Positions 34,060 through 45,400 of a stretch of 64,000 nt of DNA are shown one piece after another (the stretch's first letter is position 1; each line of letters opens with the position of its first letter). Under the pieces are notes generated by a model, which was given only the letters and a program-made list of their open reading frames with translations, was not told where the DNA came from and searched no databases. A program made the translations under genes and the position numbers. The DNA comes from Methylobacterium frigidaeris (lineage in GTDB: Bacteria; Pseudomonadota; Alphaproteobacteria; Rhizobiales; Beijerinckiaceae), in NCBI RefSeq assembly GCF_022179185.1, contig NZ_BPQJ01000010.1, positions 140,084 through 204,083 on the forward strand, read 5' to 3'.

Positions 34060-37000
34060 TCAGAACCGCCACCGCAGCCCCCCCAGCACGGTGTTGTCGG
34101 TGCCGAGCCGCGAGACGACGCCCTCGTAATCGGCGAAGACCGAGAGCGCGTTCGCGACCTGCAGCTCGGCCCGCGCGCCGACCGGCACCACGAAGGCGTC
34201 GCGGTTGAAGCCCCGGACGGAGAGCGGCGTGAAGCCCGGGATCCGGACCTGGGTGTCGGGCGCCGAGAGCACGAGGTCGCGACCGATGCCGGCCCGGATC
34301 TCGGCGTCGAGCAGGCCCGACCAGCCGCCATAGGACAAGAGGATGGTGCGGCCGAGGGCGAGGCTCAGCTCGGGCCGGGCCAGCGCGAAGCGGGTGCGGC
34401 CGATCGTCGAGGCGTAGGAAGCGGGCAGGCCCTGCTCGGTATAGGGATCCTGCTCGACCCGCAGCAGCGTGACCGCCGCCCGGGGCATCAGCCGGACCTC
34501 GCCGGCCTGGAGCGTGGTCACGGCGCTCAGGCGGCCGGCGAAACGGGTGTCGTCGAGCCGCCCGCGGGCGAACCCGGCCATGCCCGCGAAAGCCGTCGGC
34601 CTTAAGCTCGCGAGGTCGCCGCGCCCGGCGAGCCCCGAGGCGCTGATCACCGCCGGGCCGACCTCGACCGCGCCGTAGGCGGCGATCTTGTAGGCGTCGG
34701 CATCGAGCCTCGACCCGTACCCGCCGGGCGAGGCCTGGGCGGCGGTGCGGCTGAACGCCCCCATCACGCCGGCGAGCAGGTTCGGGGCGATCTCCGCGTC
34801 GGCCCCGACCATCACTCCGCCGCCGCTACTGGCGATGGCCGGGACCGGGCCGTCGGCGTCGAGGCGGGAGACGGTGCCGTAGGCCGAGGCCCAGATTGCG
34901 GCGCCCATGGCCCGGGATCCCGCCGCCATCGGGCCGCGCTGGGAGAGCCAGGTCCTGAGCGAATCGGCGCCCCCGACCTCCGCCGAGCCCGGAGTGCCGA
35001 CCCCGCCCGACCCCGGGGGCGGGCCGAAGGCGCTCGCGGTGCGGAAGGCGCCGGCGCGGCGCTCGAACAGGTCGAGGGTGCGCAAGGTGTCGGCGGCGGC
35101 GGTGCGCGCCGCCGCATCGGTCTGGAACGGGTTGGCGGTGGCGACCTCGACCGCGACGGGGGTATAGCGGGCCCCGGCCGCGACCCGGCTTCCCGTCGTT
35201 ACCGCATCGACGCTGCCCTGGACCGCGCCGGCCGTCAGGGCGGTGTAGATCCCGCCGAGTCCCGGGGTCGGCACGACCCGCAGGGTGCCGCCGGCGAGGC
35301 TCGCCATGCCGGCGACGGAGAGCCGGTCGCTGCGCCCGTCGGCGGCGGTCTCGATCACCAGCGCGGTGTTCTGGCCGAGAAAGGACCCGACCGTCAGGGT
35401 GCCGATGCTGTTGCCCGGCGCCACCGTGCCGCCGCCGCCGACCGTGCCGGAGACGAGGCCGGTGCCGCTCAGGGTCGTGGCGGTTCCGGCCATCCGGATG
35501 CTGCCGGCGACGCTGCCGTCGACCCGCACGGCGCTGGCCGCCCCCATCATGGCGATGTCGCCGGTCACGGTCCCGCCCGGCAGGACCTCGACCCGGTTGG
35601 AAGAACCGCCGCCGCGGATCGCGACCTGCTCGACGACATTGCCGTGATCGTCGATCCTGCCGTAGGTCGCGACCGTGCCGGCGACGAGGGCCTGGTTGCC
35701 GGTGCCCGCCAGGGTGATCGCCGGGCCGTCGGAGCCGTTGACCGTGCCGGTCGGCCGGACGTCGAGGGTGTTGAGGCTGCCCTCGATCCGCACGCCGACG
35801 GAGGAACTGCCGAACGTCGCGACGGTGCCGGCGATCTCGGCCCGGTTGCCCTGCCCCGTCATCGCCACGCCGACCGAGCGGGCACCCCAGATCTCGAGCC
35901 CGGCCCCCTGCTGCAGCGAGAGGTTCGCCGCGCCCTGGAGCGCCACCGCGGCGATGCCGCTCCCGAAGGTGGCGAGGCTCGGCCGCACGTAGCTCGTCGG
36001 CGACAGGGCGCCGGTCGCCGGGTCGATAGAGATGCCGCCGATGGTGCGGTTCGAGGGCTGGAGGACGAGGCTCGAGCCGGCCACGTCGAGCGGCGTGGTC
36101 CGGACGTTGTCGCCGGAGCAGAGCCCGCCCGCGGGCGCCGCGCCGAAGCTGCACGAGCCCTGCGTCGTCAGGGCCAGGGTGACGTTGCGGTCGAGAGCCC
36201 AGAGGGTGATGACCGAGGAGAAGGCGCCCGAACCGGGGGCGCCGGTCGCGTAGACGTATTGGCCGAAGGCGTCGGTCGCGCCGTAGAGCGGGAACCACGA
36301 CTGCGCCAAGCCCTGGTAGCCGACGAAGTTGATGGCGTAGGCCGCGTCGAGATCCTGGTTGTAGAACAGGGACGAGGTGTTGCCGCCGATCAGGCCGCTA
36401 TGGCCGAGCAGCGCGCCGCCGGTGCCGACGCTCGGCATGCCGTAGATGGCGAGGCCGTAATTGGCGGGGATGCCCGCGACTTCGCCGGGCGTCGTGTCTC
36501 CGACCCTCTGCGCCTGCGTGGCGGGCGAGAGCAGGCCGAGATTGTTGGTGGCGAGCTGGCGCACCCATCGCAGCTCGTCCGCCGGCGAGGAGAGCATCGC
36601 GCCGGCCGACCACGGCACGCGGGGATCGACGTAGGTCATGTCGAACCGGGAGCCGTAGGACACCTTGTACAGGGTGTCGTCGCTGAGCACGGTCTCCATC
36701 GTCCGCGGGTGGCTCGCCGTGTAGCCGGTACCGGTCGGGAAGATGGTCTTGCCGAGTCCGATGCCGGCCGCCATGCCGTTGACCAGCGTCTCGATGCTCT
36801 GGCACCCGCCCGGAGTGAGGCACGAGGCGCGCTGGGCGATCAGGCCGAGCACCACGAAGTTGGTGTTGGAGTAGTTCATCGGGCCGATCGGGTTCGGCGC
36901 CAGCGTCTTGGCGGCGGCCACCAGCTGCTCGGGCGTGTAGGCCGCATTGCCGTAGGGGCCGGTCGGGCTGGTGAAGTTGGCCCATTCCTGCAGCACGGTG

Positions 37001-37509
37001 ATGCCCGGCACCGTGCGCGATTGCCCCTTCAGGTAATCCGGGATGCCGCTCGTCATGCCGAGCAGGTTGCGGACCGTGATCTGGTCGCCGCCCGGGATGG
37101 CGAGGTCCCCGACCCACTTGTTGATCGGGTCGTTCAGCCCGACGACGCCCTGGTCGACCTGGCGCAGCACCACGGTGCCGGTGAAGGTCTTGGTGGCGCT
37201 GCCGATGCGGAACTGCATGTCGGCGGAGAGCGGCTGGGTGCCTGCGGCATCGGCGAAGCCCGCCGCCCCGGTCCAGGTCTGGCTGCCCCCGGCGAGGCTC
37301 ACCCCGATCGCGAGGCCCTGGGGCTGGCCCTGCGAGGCCGTGGCGTCCAGGAGGCCCTGCACCACGCCCCCGACCTGCGAGATGTCGGCGGCGGAGGCCG
37401 CCCGGGGCGACAACGCCGCGCCGGCGGGCCACAGGGCCGCCGCCATCCCCAGCCGTGCCGCGCGCACGAATGTGCCACGATGAACCCTGACCGCCAGCCG
37501 AGCCGACAT
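34060..37509 (-). CDS. S12 serine peptidase/beta-lactamase-fold enzyme fused to an autotransporter
   Basis: ATG 37509 (GGGGGC upstream; GTG 37524 also possible) gives 1149 residues. A signal peptide ends near SAA at residue 41. Residues 42-440 are a beta-lactamase-fold D,D-peptidase/esterase domain with Ser104-x-x-Lys107 (GSATK), Tyr213-Ser-Asn215 (YSN) and His370-Ser-Gly (HSG), so all S12 catalytic motifs are intact. Residues about 440-850 are a Gly/Val/Thr-rich passenger with beta-helix-like repeats (N-R-A-E-I-x-G-T-V). The last 270 or so are an autotransporter beta-barrel ending LGGLRWRF. The enzyme would thus be shown on the cell surface. The stop is 47 bases from the convergent thioesterase gene. 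Prodrug-cleaving S12 peptidases such as ClbP occur in other NRPS loci; a similar role here is only a hypothesis. Confidence 0.88.
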   Translation of the reverse strand: MSARLAVRVHRGTFVRAARLGMAAALWPAGAALSPRAASAADISQVGGVVQGLLDATASQGQPQGLAIGVSLAGGSQTWTGAAGFADAAGTQPLSADMQFRIGSATKTFTGTVVLRQVDQGVVGLNDPINKWVGDLAIPGGDQITVRNLLGMTSGIPDYLKGQSRTVPGITVLQEWANFTSPTGPYGNAAYTPEQLVAAAKTLAPNPIGPMNYSNTNFVVLGLIAQRASCLTPGGCQSIETLVNGMAAGIGLGKTIFPTGTGYTASHPRTMETVLSDDTLYKVSYGSRFDMTYVDPRVPWSAGAMLSSPADELRWVRQLATNNLGLLSPATQAQRVGDTTPGEVAGIPANYGLAIYGMPSVGTGGALLGHSGLIGGNTSSLFYNQDLDAAYAINFVGYQGLAQSWFPLYGATDAFGQYVYATGAPGSGAFSSVITLWALDRNVTLALTTQGSCSFGAAPAGGLCSGDNVRTTPLDVAGSSLVLQPSNRTIGGISIDPATGALSPTSYVRPSLATFGSGIAAVALQGAANLSLQQGAGLEIWGARSVGVAMTGQGNRAEIAGTVATFGSSSVGVRIEGSLNTLDVRPTGTVNGSDGPAITLAGTGNQALVAGTVATYGRIDDHGNVVEQVAIRGGGSSNRVEVLPGGTVTGDIAMMGAASAVRVDGSVAGSIRMAGTATTLSGTGLVSGTVGGGGTVAPGNSIGTLTVGSFLGQNTALVIETAADGRSDRLSVAGMASLAGGTLRVVPTPGLGGIYTALTAGAVQGSVDAVTTGSRVAAGARYTPVAVEVATANPFQTDAAARTAAADTLRTLDLFERRAGAFRTASAFGPPPGSGGVGTPGSAEVGGADSLRTWLSQRGPMAAGSRAMGAAIWASAYGTVSRLDADGPVPAIASSGGGVMVGADAEIAPNLLAGVMGAFSRTAAQASPGGYGSRLDADAYKIAAYGAVEVGPAVISASGLAGRGDLASLRPTAFAGMAGFARGRLDDTRFAGRLSAVTTLQAGEVRLMPRAAVTLLRVEQDPYTEQGLPASYASTIGRTRFALARPELSLALGRTILLSYGGWSGLLDAEIRAGIGRDLVLSAPDTQVRIPGFTPLSVRGFNRDAFVVPVGARAELQVANALSVFADYEGVVSRLGTDNTVLGGLRWRF

Positions 37510-37654
37510 CCTGTGCCCCCGCACGTTCCCGTCGCGATTGTCGATTGATCGCCCGGCCCCGGCGCCCGTCCGGGAGTCCGGGAGTCTTGGCCCTCGGGAG
37601 GCCGATGCTCAGGCGTCCCGCAGAACACTCCACGCATCCCGGCGCAGGCTCCGT

Positions 37655-37678
37655 CCTCTCCCCGCCCGCGGGGAGAGG
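37655..37678 (-). terminator. Hairpin ending the main biosynthetic operon
   Basis: CCTCTCCCCGC (37655-37665), a CC loop and the exact complement GCGGGGAGAGG (37668-37678) lie 56 bases after the ABC exporter stop on the minus strand. With only two loop bases the top pairs will open, but the stem is strong. It separates the main operon from the peptidase-autotransporter gene. Confidence 0.6.
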
Positions 37679-37733
37679 AGGAAACCCGCTGCCGCGCCCG
37701 TCACCCGCTCTTGTCCCGGACGGCGCCGTGCCC

Positions 37734-39368
37734 CTACTCCGCCATGGCGGACGCAGTCCTGACCACGTTCAAACCGCCATTCTTCATGTCGACGTGGATA
37801 TCAGCCAAGTCGAAATAGGCATCGTCATGCGTGATTGCGAGTACCGTTATTCCACGATCTTTAAGGAACGGCAAGACGACGCGGTAGAATTTCTCGCGAA
37901 AATGCGGGTCCTGATCGGCAGCCCACTCGTCGAACACGCAGATCGGGCGCTTCTCCAGCAAGGATCCGATCAGAGCCAGGCGCTTGCGCTGGCCGCCGGA
38001 CAGCTTGGTGACGGTGAAGCGCCCATCCTCCAGCTTCGACTTGTGCTGCATCTCGAGAAGCGCGAACAACTCGTCGGCGAGAGCGGCATCGATCTCCTGG
38101 ATACCGTAGAGCTCGGCGAAGAGGTGGTTGTCCGAGAAGATGACCGAGAACAGGTTGCGGTAGTCGGCCAAGGCGGCGGCGGTGACGGGAGCACCGTCGA
38201 CCCGGATGACGCCGCTGCTGGCCGGGTAGAGTCCGATCAGCAGGCGGATGAAGGTGGTCTTGCCCGAGCCGTTGCCGCCGGTGAGGAACAGGGTGACGCC
38301 GCGCTCGACCGTGAGGTCGACCGGCCCGACCCGGAAGCCGCTCTCGCCCCCGGCGGCGTGGTGGGAGAAGGTCGCGCGATCGAGAACGATGCGGCGGAAT
38401 CCTGCGAAGCGCCCGGCCACGGCCGCGGGCCCGGCCCCGACGCTGCCGAGCCGCGCCTCCAGCCGGGTGATGTTCTCCGCCGCCGCATTGGCGTTGGCGA
38501 AGATCGGCAGGCTGCCGACCACGTTCGAGACCGGGCCGATCAGGAACAGGCTCGCGGTCGTCGTCATCACCACCACCTCGATATAGGCCTGGCTGACGTT
38601 GGGCACCACGAACACCATGATCCCGGTGAGGATGAAGAACGTCACCTGCGAGGTCACGAAGTCGGTCGCGTAGGCGGTCTGGGTGCCGATCCGCATCCGC
38701 GTGACCTCGGCCGAGATGCGGGCGATCCGGCGCGCGATGGCGTCGGAGCGGTCCGTGCTCATCTTCACTTCCTTGAAGCCGTCGAGCATGTCGCTCAGGC
38801 CCTCGATCAGGGCGTTCTCGCGCTCGAAGGCGGCGCGCAGCTGGCGCTTCACCTCGCCGCTGCGCGAGAGGTGGATCATCGCGCCGAGCAGGGTGAAGCC
38901 GGCCGAGAGCAGGAAGGCGGTCTCGGACAGGGCCGCCATGTAGAGGAGCGTGAACCCGACCAGGATCGCCGACTGGACCGCGATGACGATGTTGGGCGCG
39001 GCCTGCGACAGGATCTGCGTCTCGCGGGTGAGACAGGCATAGATCTCCGCCCGGCCGACCTCGTCGAGGTCGAGGTACTCGGCCCGGCGGGCGCGCTCGA
39101 CGAGGCGGGTGCGCATCCGGTCGATCAGGCGCTCGACCTTCTCGCAGACCTCGATCATCAGCGTGCGCTGGGTGACCACGAAGAGCGCGATGGCGAGGCC
39201 GAACAGCACGAGGTTGCGGAAGTTGTCCGCCTTGTCCTGGACGTTGGCGGCCGCGACGTTGATGATCGCGAGCACGCCGGCATTGGAGAGGCCCGAGAGT
39301 GCCGCCAGCACGAGGAAGCGCAGGCCGCCGACGCCGGCCTCCCGGCGGAAGAGGTCGAGCACCTTCAT
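37734..39368 (-). CDS. Cyclic peptide export ABC transporter (PvdE/SyrD family)
   Basis: ATG 39368 (KVLDLFRREAG) is chosen over an earlier in-frame codon at 39440, which would lie inside the NRPS gene. The 544-residue protein joins six membrane helices (residues 1-300) to one nucleotide-binding domain. Walker A is GGNGSGKTT, the signature is LSGGQRKRLAL, and Walker B continues into CVFDEWAADQDP, the D-E-W-A-A-D-Q-D-P phrase typical of the PvdE/SyrD group that moves pyoverdine precursors or syringomycin-type lipopeptides to the periplasm. It follows the NRPS stop by 43 bases and so belongs to the same operon. It probably dimerises. Export of the lipopeptide is the clear inference. Confidence 0.93.
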   Translation of the reverse strand: MKVLDLFRREAGVGGLRFLVLAALSGLSNAGVLAIINVAAANVQDKADNFRNLVLFGLAIALFVVTQRTLMIEVCEKVERLIDRMRTRLVERARRAEYLDLDEVGRAEIYACLTRETQILSQAAPNIVIAVQSAILVGFTLLYMAALSETAFLLSAGFTLLGAMIHLSRSGEVKRQLRAAFERENALIEGLSDMLDGFKEVKMSTDRSDAIARRIARISAEVTRMRIGTQTAYATDFVTSQVTFFILTGIMVFVVPNVSQAYIEVVVMTTTASLFLIGPVSNVVGSLPIFANANAAAENITRLEARLGSVGAGPAAVAGRFAGFRRIVLDRATFSHHAAGGESGFRVGPVDLTVERGVTLFLTGGNGSGKTTFIRLLIGLYPASSGVIRVDGAPVTAAALADYRNLFSVIFSDNHLFAELYGIQEIDAALADELFALLEMQHKSKLEDGRFTVTKLSGGQRKRLALIGSLLEKRPICVFDEWAADQDPHFREKFYRVVLPFLKDRGITVLAITHDDAYFDLADIHVDMKNGGLNVVRTASAMAE

Positions 39369-39411
39369 GCGGCCGGTCCTTCCGGGGGCCGGACCTCGGG
39401 GGCGGCGCGGG

Positions 39412-42400
39412 TCATTCGGCGAGCAACCGGTCGAGATCATCGAGGGACAGTCCCTCGAAGGTCAGGTCGGAGGGCGTCACCTCGGCCTCCTCGCGCGACA
39501 GGCAATGGGCGATCACCGCCTCGATCGCGGTCCGGTAGGCGGCGAGCCATACGTCCGCCTCGTCGCGGGAGATGCGGGCGCCATCGAGGTCGAGGCCGAT
39601 CTCGAGCTCGCCGTCGACCACCAGGCACAGCACGTCGGTGTGGTGCGGCCGCGCCGATTCGGGATCGAGGGCGCCGCCGGGCGCGTCCCAATCGACCGCG
39701 AATCGGCCGCCGCTCCGCGCCTGCGTGCTCATCTGCCCGAGATAGTTGAAGCTGAAGCCCGGCCGCAGCCGCGGCGCCTCCGGCAACGCCTGCATCAGCC
39801 CCCAGGTGAAGCCGTGATCGGGCACGCGCCGGCGCCCGTCCTTGACGGTTCGGATCGTGTCGGCGAGGTCGGCGCAGGCGCGGAGTTCCAGCGGGTGGAA
39901 CATCGTGAACCAGCCGATCGTCCGGCCGGTGGCCGGGACGCGGTCGCCGAGCAGCTCCGCCGGGCGGTACTCGCGCCCGTGGCCCTCCACCGTCACCAGG
40001 GTGCGGCCGATCCCGGATCTCCGCTCCAGCGCGACCGCGAGGGCGGCGAGCAGCAGGTCCTCCGGGTTGGTGCCGTAGGCACGGTTGGCCTCGCCGACGA
40101 GCGACGCGGTCAGGGCCCGCGGCAGCCGCGCTCGAAGGCTGAGCGTGTCGCCCACCCGGGCGCGGTGCGCCTCAAGGTCCGGATCGGGTGCGATCTGGCG
40201 CCAGGCGCGCAGGCGGCTGGTCCAGTCGATCCGCTCGGCGATCGTCGCCAGGGCCTCGGCGTGGTCGCGGTAGGAATGGGTCTTCTCCGGCAGGCGCGGC
40301 GCGGTGCCGGCGAGTGCCGCGTCGTAGGCCGCCTCGAGATCCTCAAGGAGAATGCCCCAGGAGATCGCGTCGATGACGAGGTGATGGACGACGAGGAGCA
40401 GGCGGTGGCGCGGCCCGGTACGGTCGAGAAGCGCCGCGACGAGCGGCGTCCTGTCGAGGCGGAACCCGGCCTGGAGCGCGGAGGCCGCCGCCGCGAAGGC
40501 GGCCTCGCCCCCAAGCGTCCGACTGCCATGTGCCGGCAGCTCGGCGAGGCGGGGCGGGGCGTCGGGCGCGCGGACGATCTGGTGCCAGCCCTCGTCCCCG
40601 CGGGTGAAGCGGGCGCGGAGCGCGTCGTGGTGGCGCCACACCTCCGCCAGGGCGGCTCCCATCGCCTCGGGCTCGATGCGCTCGGCGCGCAGCACCACCG
40701 CCTGGTTGAAGTGGTGCGGGCGCTCGGAGCTCTCCAGGAACCAGCTTTGGATCGGGGTCAGCGGCACCTCGCCGACCACCGGCCCCTGATCGGCCCGGAC
40801 CACGACCGGGCGCAGCACCGTGGCGAACTGCTCGGCGGTCGGGTTCTGGAACACGTCGCGGATCTCGCTCCGCCAGCCCTCCTGGCGCAGGCGCGACACG
40901 ATCTGGATGGCGCGGATCGAATCGCCGCCGAGGCCGAAGAAGTCGTCCTGGACGCCGATGTCCCGGCGCTCCATCACCTCGCGCCAGACCCGCAGGACCA
41001 GGGATTCCAGCACCGTCCGCGGGGCGCGGGCCTCATTGCCCGCGAGGGCGCCCGGGACCGGCAGTGCGGCACGGTCGACCTTGCCGTTGAGGGTGACCGG
41101 CATCCGCTCGAGCGGCACGAGGAAGGCCGGCACCGCGTAGGCTGGCAGCACTGTCAACAGATGGCGGCGCAGGGCCACCGGCGACGGGGTCTCGAAGCGC
41201 GGGACGCGATCGCCGGAGAACAGCCCGGCATAGAACGGCGTCCGCCGGAAGCCGCCGCCGAAATGCGCGCTGACGTAGTGGAACGGGACCGCCTCATCGC
41301 CGACCCGCGCGACGCGGCCGGCGAGGTGGAAATCTGCGTTGAGGCCGTTGCCGCACAGCCGCCGGTCGATGGAGAACGCGATCCGGTCGCCGGCCCGCAC
41401 CGCCACCGGCACGTCGAAGACCGGCAGGTAGACCGGGAGCCAGCTGCCGGGATTGTCGAGGATGTCGACCACCGCGTCCTCGTCGACCCCGAGCCGCAGC
41501 CAGACCAGGAAGCCGGTGAGGTCGCAGTCGCGCGTCACCGTCAGGGCGACGTCGTGGCGCTCCTCCAGCGGCACGTCCCGGGTGTAGTCCAGGTATTCGA
41601 ACACCCCGTCGTTGGAGACGATCGCCTCTCGCGGCAGGTTCTTCAGGCACAGGCGCAGGTCGAAGGGCTGGCCGACCTCGGCGAAGATCTTGTCCACGTA
41701 ATGCGCCGCGACGTCGCCGAAGCCCGGCGCGAGGCGGTCGCGCGGCAGCGACAGGGCGGCGATGCGGGTGTCGCTGAAGCGCGGCAGCATCGCCGCCGGA
41801 TCCTTCAGGAAGCGCCGGGCGCCGTTGATGATCCGGGCCGCGCCCTCGGCGCCGCCGATCGCCCCGACGATCTCGGAGATGCAGGCCTCGACCGGCTCCG
41901 GCAGCGACAGGGTCAGGGCGTCGCCGTGGATGACCTCGATCCGGTCTGACAGGCCGAGCCGTGCCACGGTCTCCCGCGCCTTGCGGGCGGTCGTCTCCAG
42001 GCGGTCGACGGCGTAGACCTTGCGGGCCCCGGCCTCGATCGCGAGCCGAGCCAGGATCGCCACCGGGCCGGTGCCGATATCGATCACGGTCTTGCCCGGC
42101 AGGTGGCGGGCGAAGGCCTCGCGGTAGCGCTGGTTGCGGCCCTCGTCGGCCGCCATGCTGCCATAGGCGACGTCGTCGTAGACGTAGAACTCGGCCACCG
42201 AGGGCCATAGCTCGACCGGCGCGTCGGCGCAGTAATAGGCGGCGAGCGCCGTCGACCCGTCCGGGCGCGCGACCGGGGTCACCAGGGCGTCGCGCAGGCC
42301 CGGCACCCGGCGCAGGGCCGCCTCGACCTCGCCGATCTCGATGCGGTGGCCCGAGACCTTCACCTGCTCGTCGCTGCGGCCGAGGAAGTCGATCGCCCCG

Positions 42401-45400
42401 TCCCCCGTCCAGGCGGCGAGGTCGCCGGTGCGGTAGAGCCGCTCGCCGGTGGCCGGATGGGTGACGAAGCGCTCGGCCGTCCGCTCCGGATCGCCCTGGT
42501 AGCCGATGGCGAGGCCGCCGCCCCCGAGATGCAGCTCGCCCGGCACGCCCACCGGCACCGGCGCCAGGGCCGCGTCGAGGATGTGGGCCGTGGTGCCCGG
42601 CAGCGGCCGGCCGATCGGCACCCGGGCCCGCCCGGCCTCCGCCGCGCCCACCCGGTGGAGGGTCGCGCAGACCGAGGCCTCGGTCGGCCCGTAGGCGTTG
42701 AAGGCAGCGAGGCTGCTTGCGTAGTGGCAGAGATCTGCCGTCGGGGCCGCCTCGCCGGCGGTGATGAGGACGCGCAGGCCCGGCAGCTCGGCCCGCTCCA
42801 GGGCGCGCAGGTAGGTCGGCGGCAGGGTGACGACGCTGACCGACAGCCGGCGCATCAGGCCGCGCAGGGCCCCCGTCTCCTCGATCGCTGCGCGGGTCGG
42901 CATCACCACGGCCGCCCCGGCGAGGAGGGCCATGAAGATGTTGGCGAGCGACGCGTCGAAGGACGGCGAGGCGAATTGGAGGACGCGGTCCTCCGGCCCG
43001 ATGCCGAAGGCGGCTACTTGCGCCCGCGACATCGTCACGAAGCCCGCATGGGCGACGACGACCGCCTTCGGCGTCCCGGTCGAGCCGGAGGTGAAGATGA
43101 CGTAGGCAGGGGCTTCCGGGCGGCTCGCATCGAGGGATTCGGCCACCTCGTCACCGGGAACGTCCCTCGCGAACCAGGGCGCCACCACCTCGATCGGGCG
43201 TCCTTCGGCGAGCGTTGCCGCGACCGGATCGGCGCGGTCCTGCAGGACGAGCCGGCACTCGGCCCGCTCCAGCATCTCCCGCACGCGGGGCGCCGGGTGG
43301 GCCGGATCGACCGGCACGTAGACGCCGCCGGCCTTCATCACCGCCAGGAGCGCGAGCACGGATCCGCTCGTGCGCTCGGCCAGCACCGCCACCCGGTCGC
43401 CGGGAACGAGGCCGTGGGCCGCGACGAGGTGCCGGCCGAGCCGGTCGGCGGCCCGATCGAGGGCGCGGTAGCTGACGCTCTGCCCCTCGGCATCGATCAG
43501 CGCCGGCCGGTCGGGGTGGCGGCGCGCCGCGTCGGCGAAGGCCGCCACGATGGTGGCGGCCGGGCGCGGGTCGCGCGGGCCCTGCGCGAAACCGGCGATG
43601 GTCGCGGCCTCTTCCGGTCCGAGCAGGTTCAGCCGGCCGACCGGCCGGCCGGCCTCCTCGATCGCGGCCCGGGCGAGTTCGCGGAAGTGGCCGCCCATGC
43701 GCGCGATGCGGTCGGCGTCGAACAGATCGGTGTTGTAGTTGAGGTCGAGGACGAGGGCGCCCTCCTCCTCCTGGACGTGGAAGACCAGGTCGAAGCGGCT
43801 GAAGTTCCAGGCGTTTTGCCGGCCGTACGGCATCACCGCGACGCCCGCGAGGGTCAGGTCGGCGTCGGTGAAGCCCTGCGTCACCACCATCACGTCGAAC
43901 AGGGCAGACCGGCTCATGTCGCGCTCGAGCGACACATCCTGCACCAGGGCGTCGAACGGGTAGGCCTGGTGGGCGAGGCCGTCCCGCAGGGTGGCGGTGA
44001 CCTGGGCCAGCAGGTCGGCGAAGGGTTGACCGGGCGAGACCGTGTCGCGCAGGGCCAGGGTGTTGACGTAGTAGCCGATCTGGTCGGCGAGGGCCGGGTG
44101 GGTGCGGCCGGCCACCGGGCTGCCGACCACGATGTCGGTCTGGCCGCTGGTGCGGTGCAAGAGGGCCTTGGTCAGGGCGATCAGGAGCGCCGCGCGGGTG
44201 CTGCCCTGGCGCCGGGCGAGGTCGTCGAGGCCGCGCGACAGGTCCGCCGGCAGGAGGAAGCGGCGGGTGGCGCCGGCGAAGGTCTGGACCGGCGGGCGCG
44301 GCCGGTCGGCCGGCAGGGCGAGCGGCGCCACGGGCGCGGAGAAGCGCTCGCGCCAGTAGGCGCGGTCGGCCTCCAGCCGGCCCTCGGCGAGGCGCCCGGC
44401 CTGCCAGGTCGTCGCGTCGCGCAGCTGGAGCGGCAGCGGCGCGAATTCGGGCGCCCTCCCCTGCCGGCGCGCCGCGTAAGCTTCGGCGAGGTCCCGCACC
44501 AGCACGCCGAGGGACCAGACGTCGGCGACGATGTGGTGGATGGTGAACAGCAGGAGGTGGCGCTCGGCCTCGTCCGCATCGGGCAGGCGGACCAGCAGGA
44601 CCCGCATCAGGGGCCTGCGGCGCAGGTCGAAGCGGTGGCCGGCATGGTCGGCGGCAAGGGCTTCCGCCTCGGCCTCCGGCGCGCCGCGCAGGTCGCGCCG
44701 CTCGAGGATCCGGCCCGGTGACGGATGCACGATCTGGCAGGCCGTCCCGTCGGGTTCCTCGTCGAAGGTGGTGCGCAGGGCCTCGTGCCGGGCGACGAGG
44801 TCGTGGAAGGCCGCCTCCAGGGCGTCGGGATCGAGGGGGCCGCGCAGTTCCAGCGCCTCGGTGAGGTTGTAGGCGGTCGGCGCCACGCCGAGCCGGTCGA
44901 GGCGCCACAGCCGGGCTTGAGCCGGGCTCACCGGGTAGCTCGCCGCATCCGGCGCGAGCGGGATCGCCTCGGCCGCCGGCCGCGCCTCCGCGATCAGCCG
45001 GGCGAGCGCGCGGATCGTCTGGGCGGCGAAAAAGTCCTTCAGGCTCACCTCGACCGAGAAGGCCTGGTAGATCCGCTGCACCGCCCGGATCGCCCGCAGG
45101 CTGTCGCCGCCGAACTCGTGGAAGCCGGTCTCGGCCCCGACCTGGGAGAGGCCGAAGATCTCGCGCCAGATCGCCGCGAGCCCCTCTTCGGTCGCGCCCG
45201 AGGGCGCGACGTAGGCGTGTTGCGCGTAGAAAAGTGCCTCCGGCCGCGGCAGGGCGCGGCGGTTGAGCTTGCCGCTCACGGTGGTGGGCAGGTCGGTGAG
45301 CGGCACCAGCATCCGCGGCCGCGTCGCCGCCGGCAGCGTCTCGGCGAGGGCGAGGCTGATCGCTTGCCGGTCGAGCACCGCGCCGGCCTCGGCCGGGACG

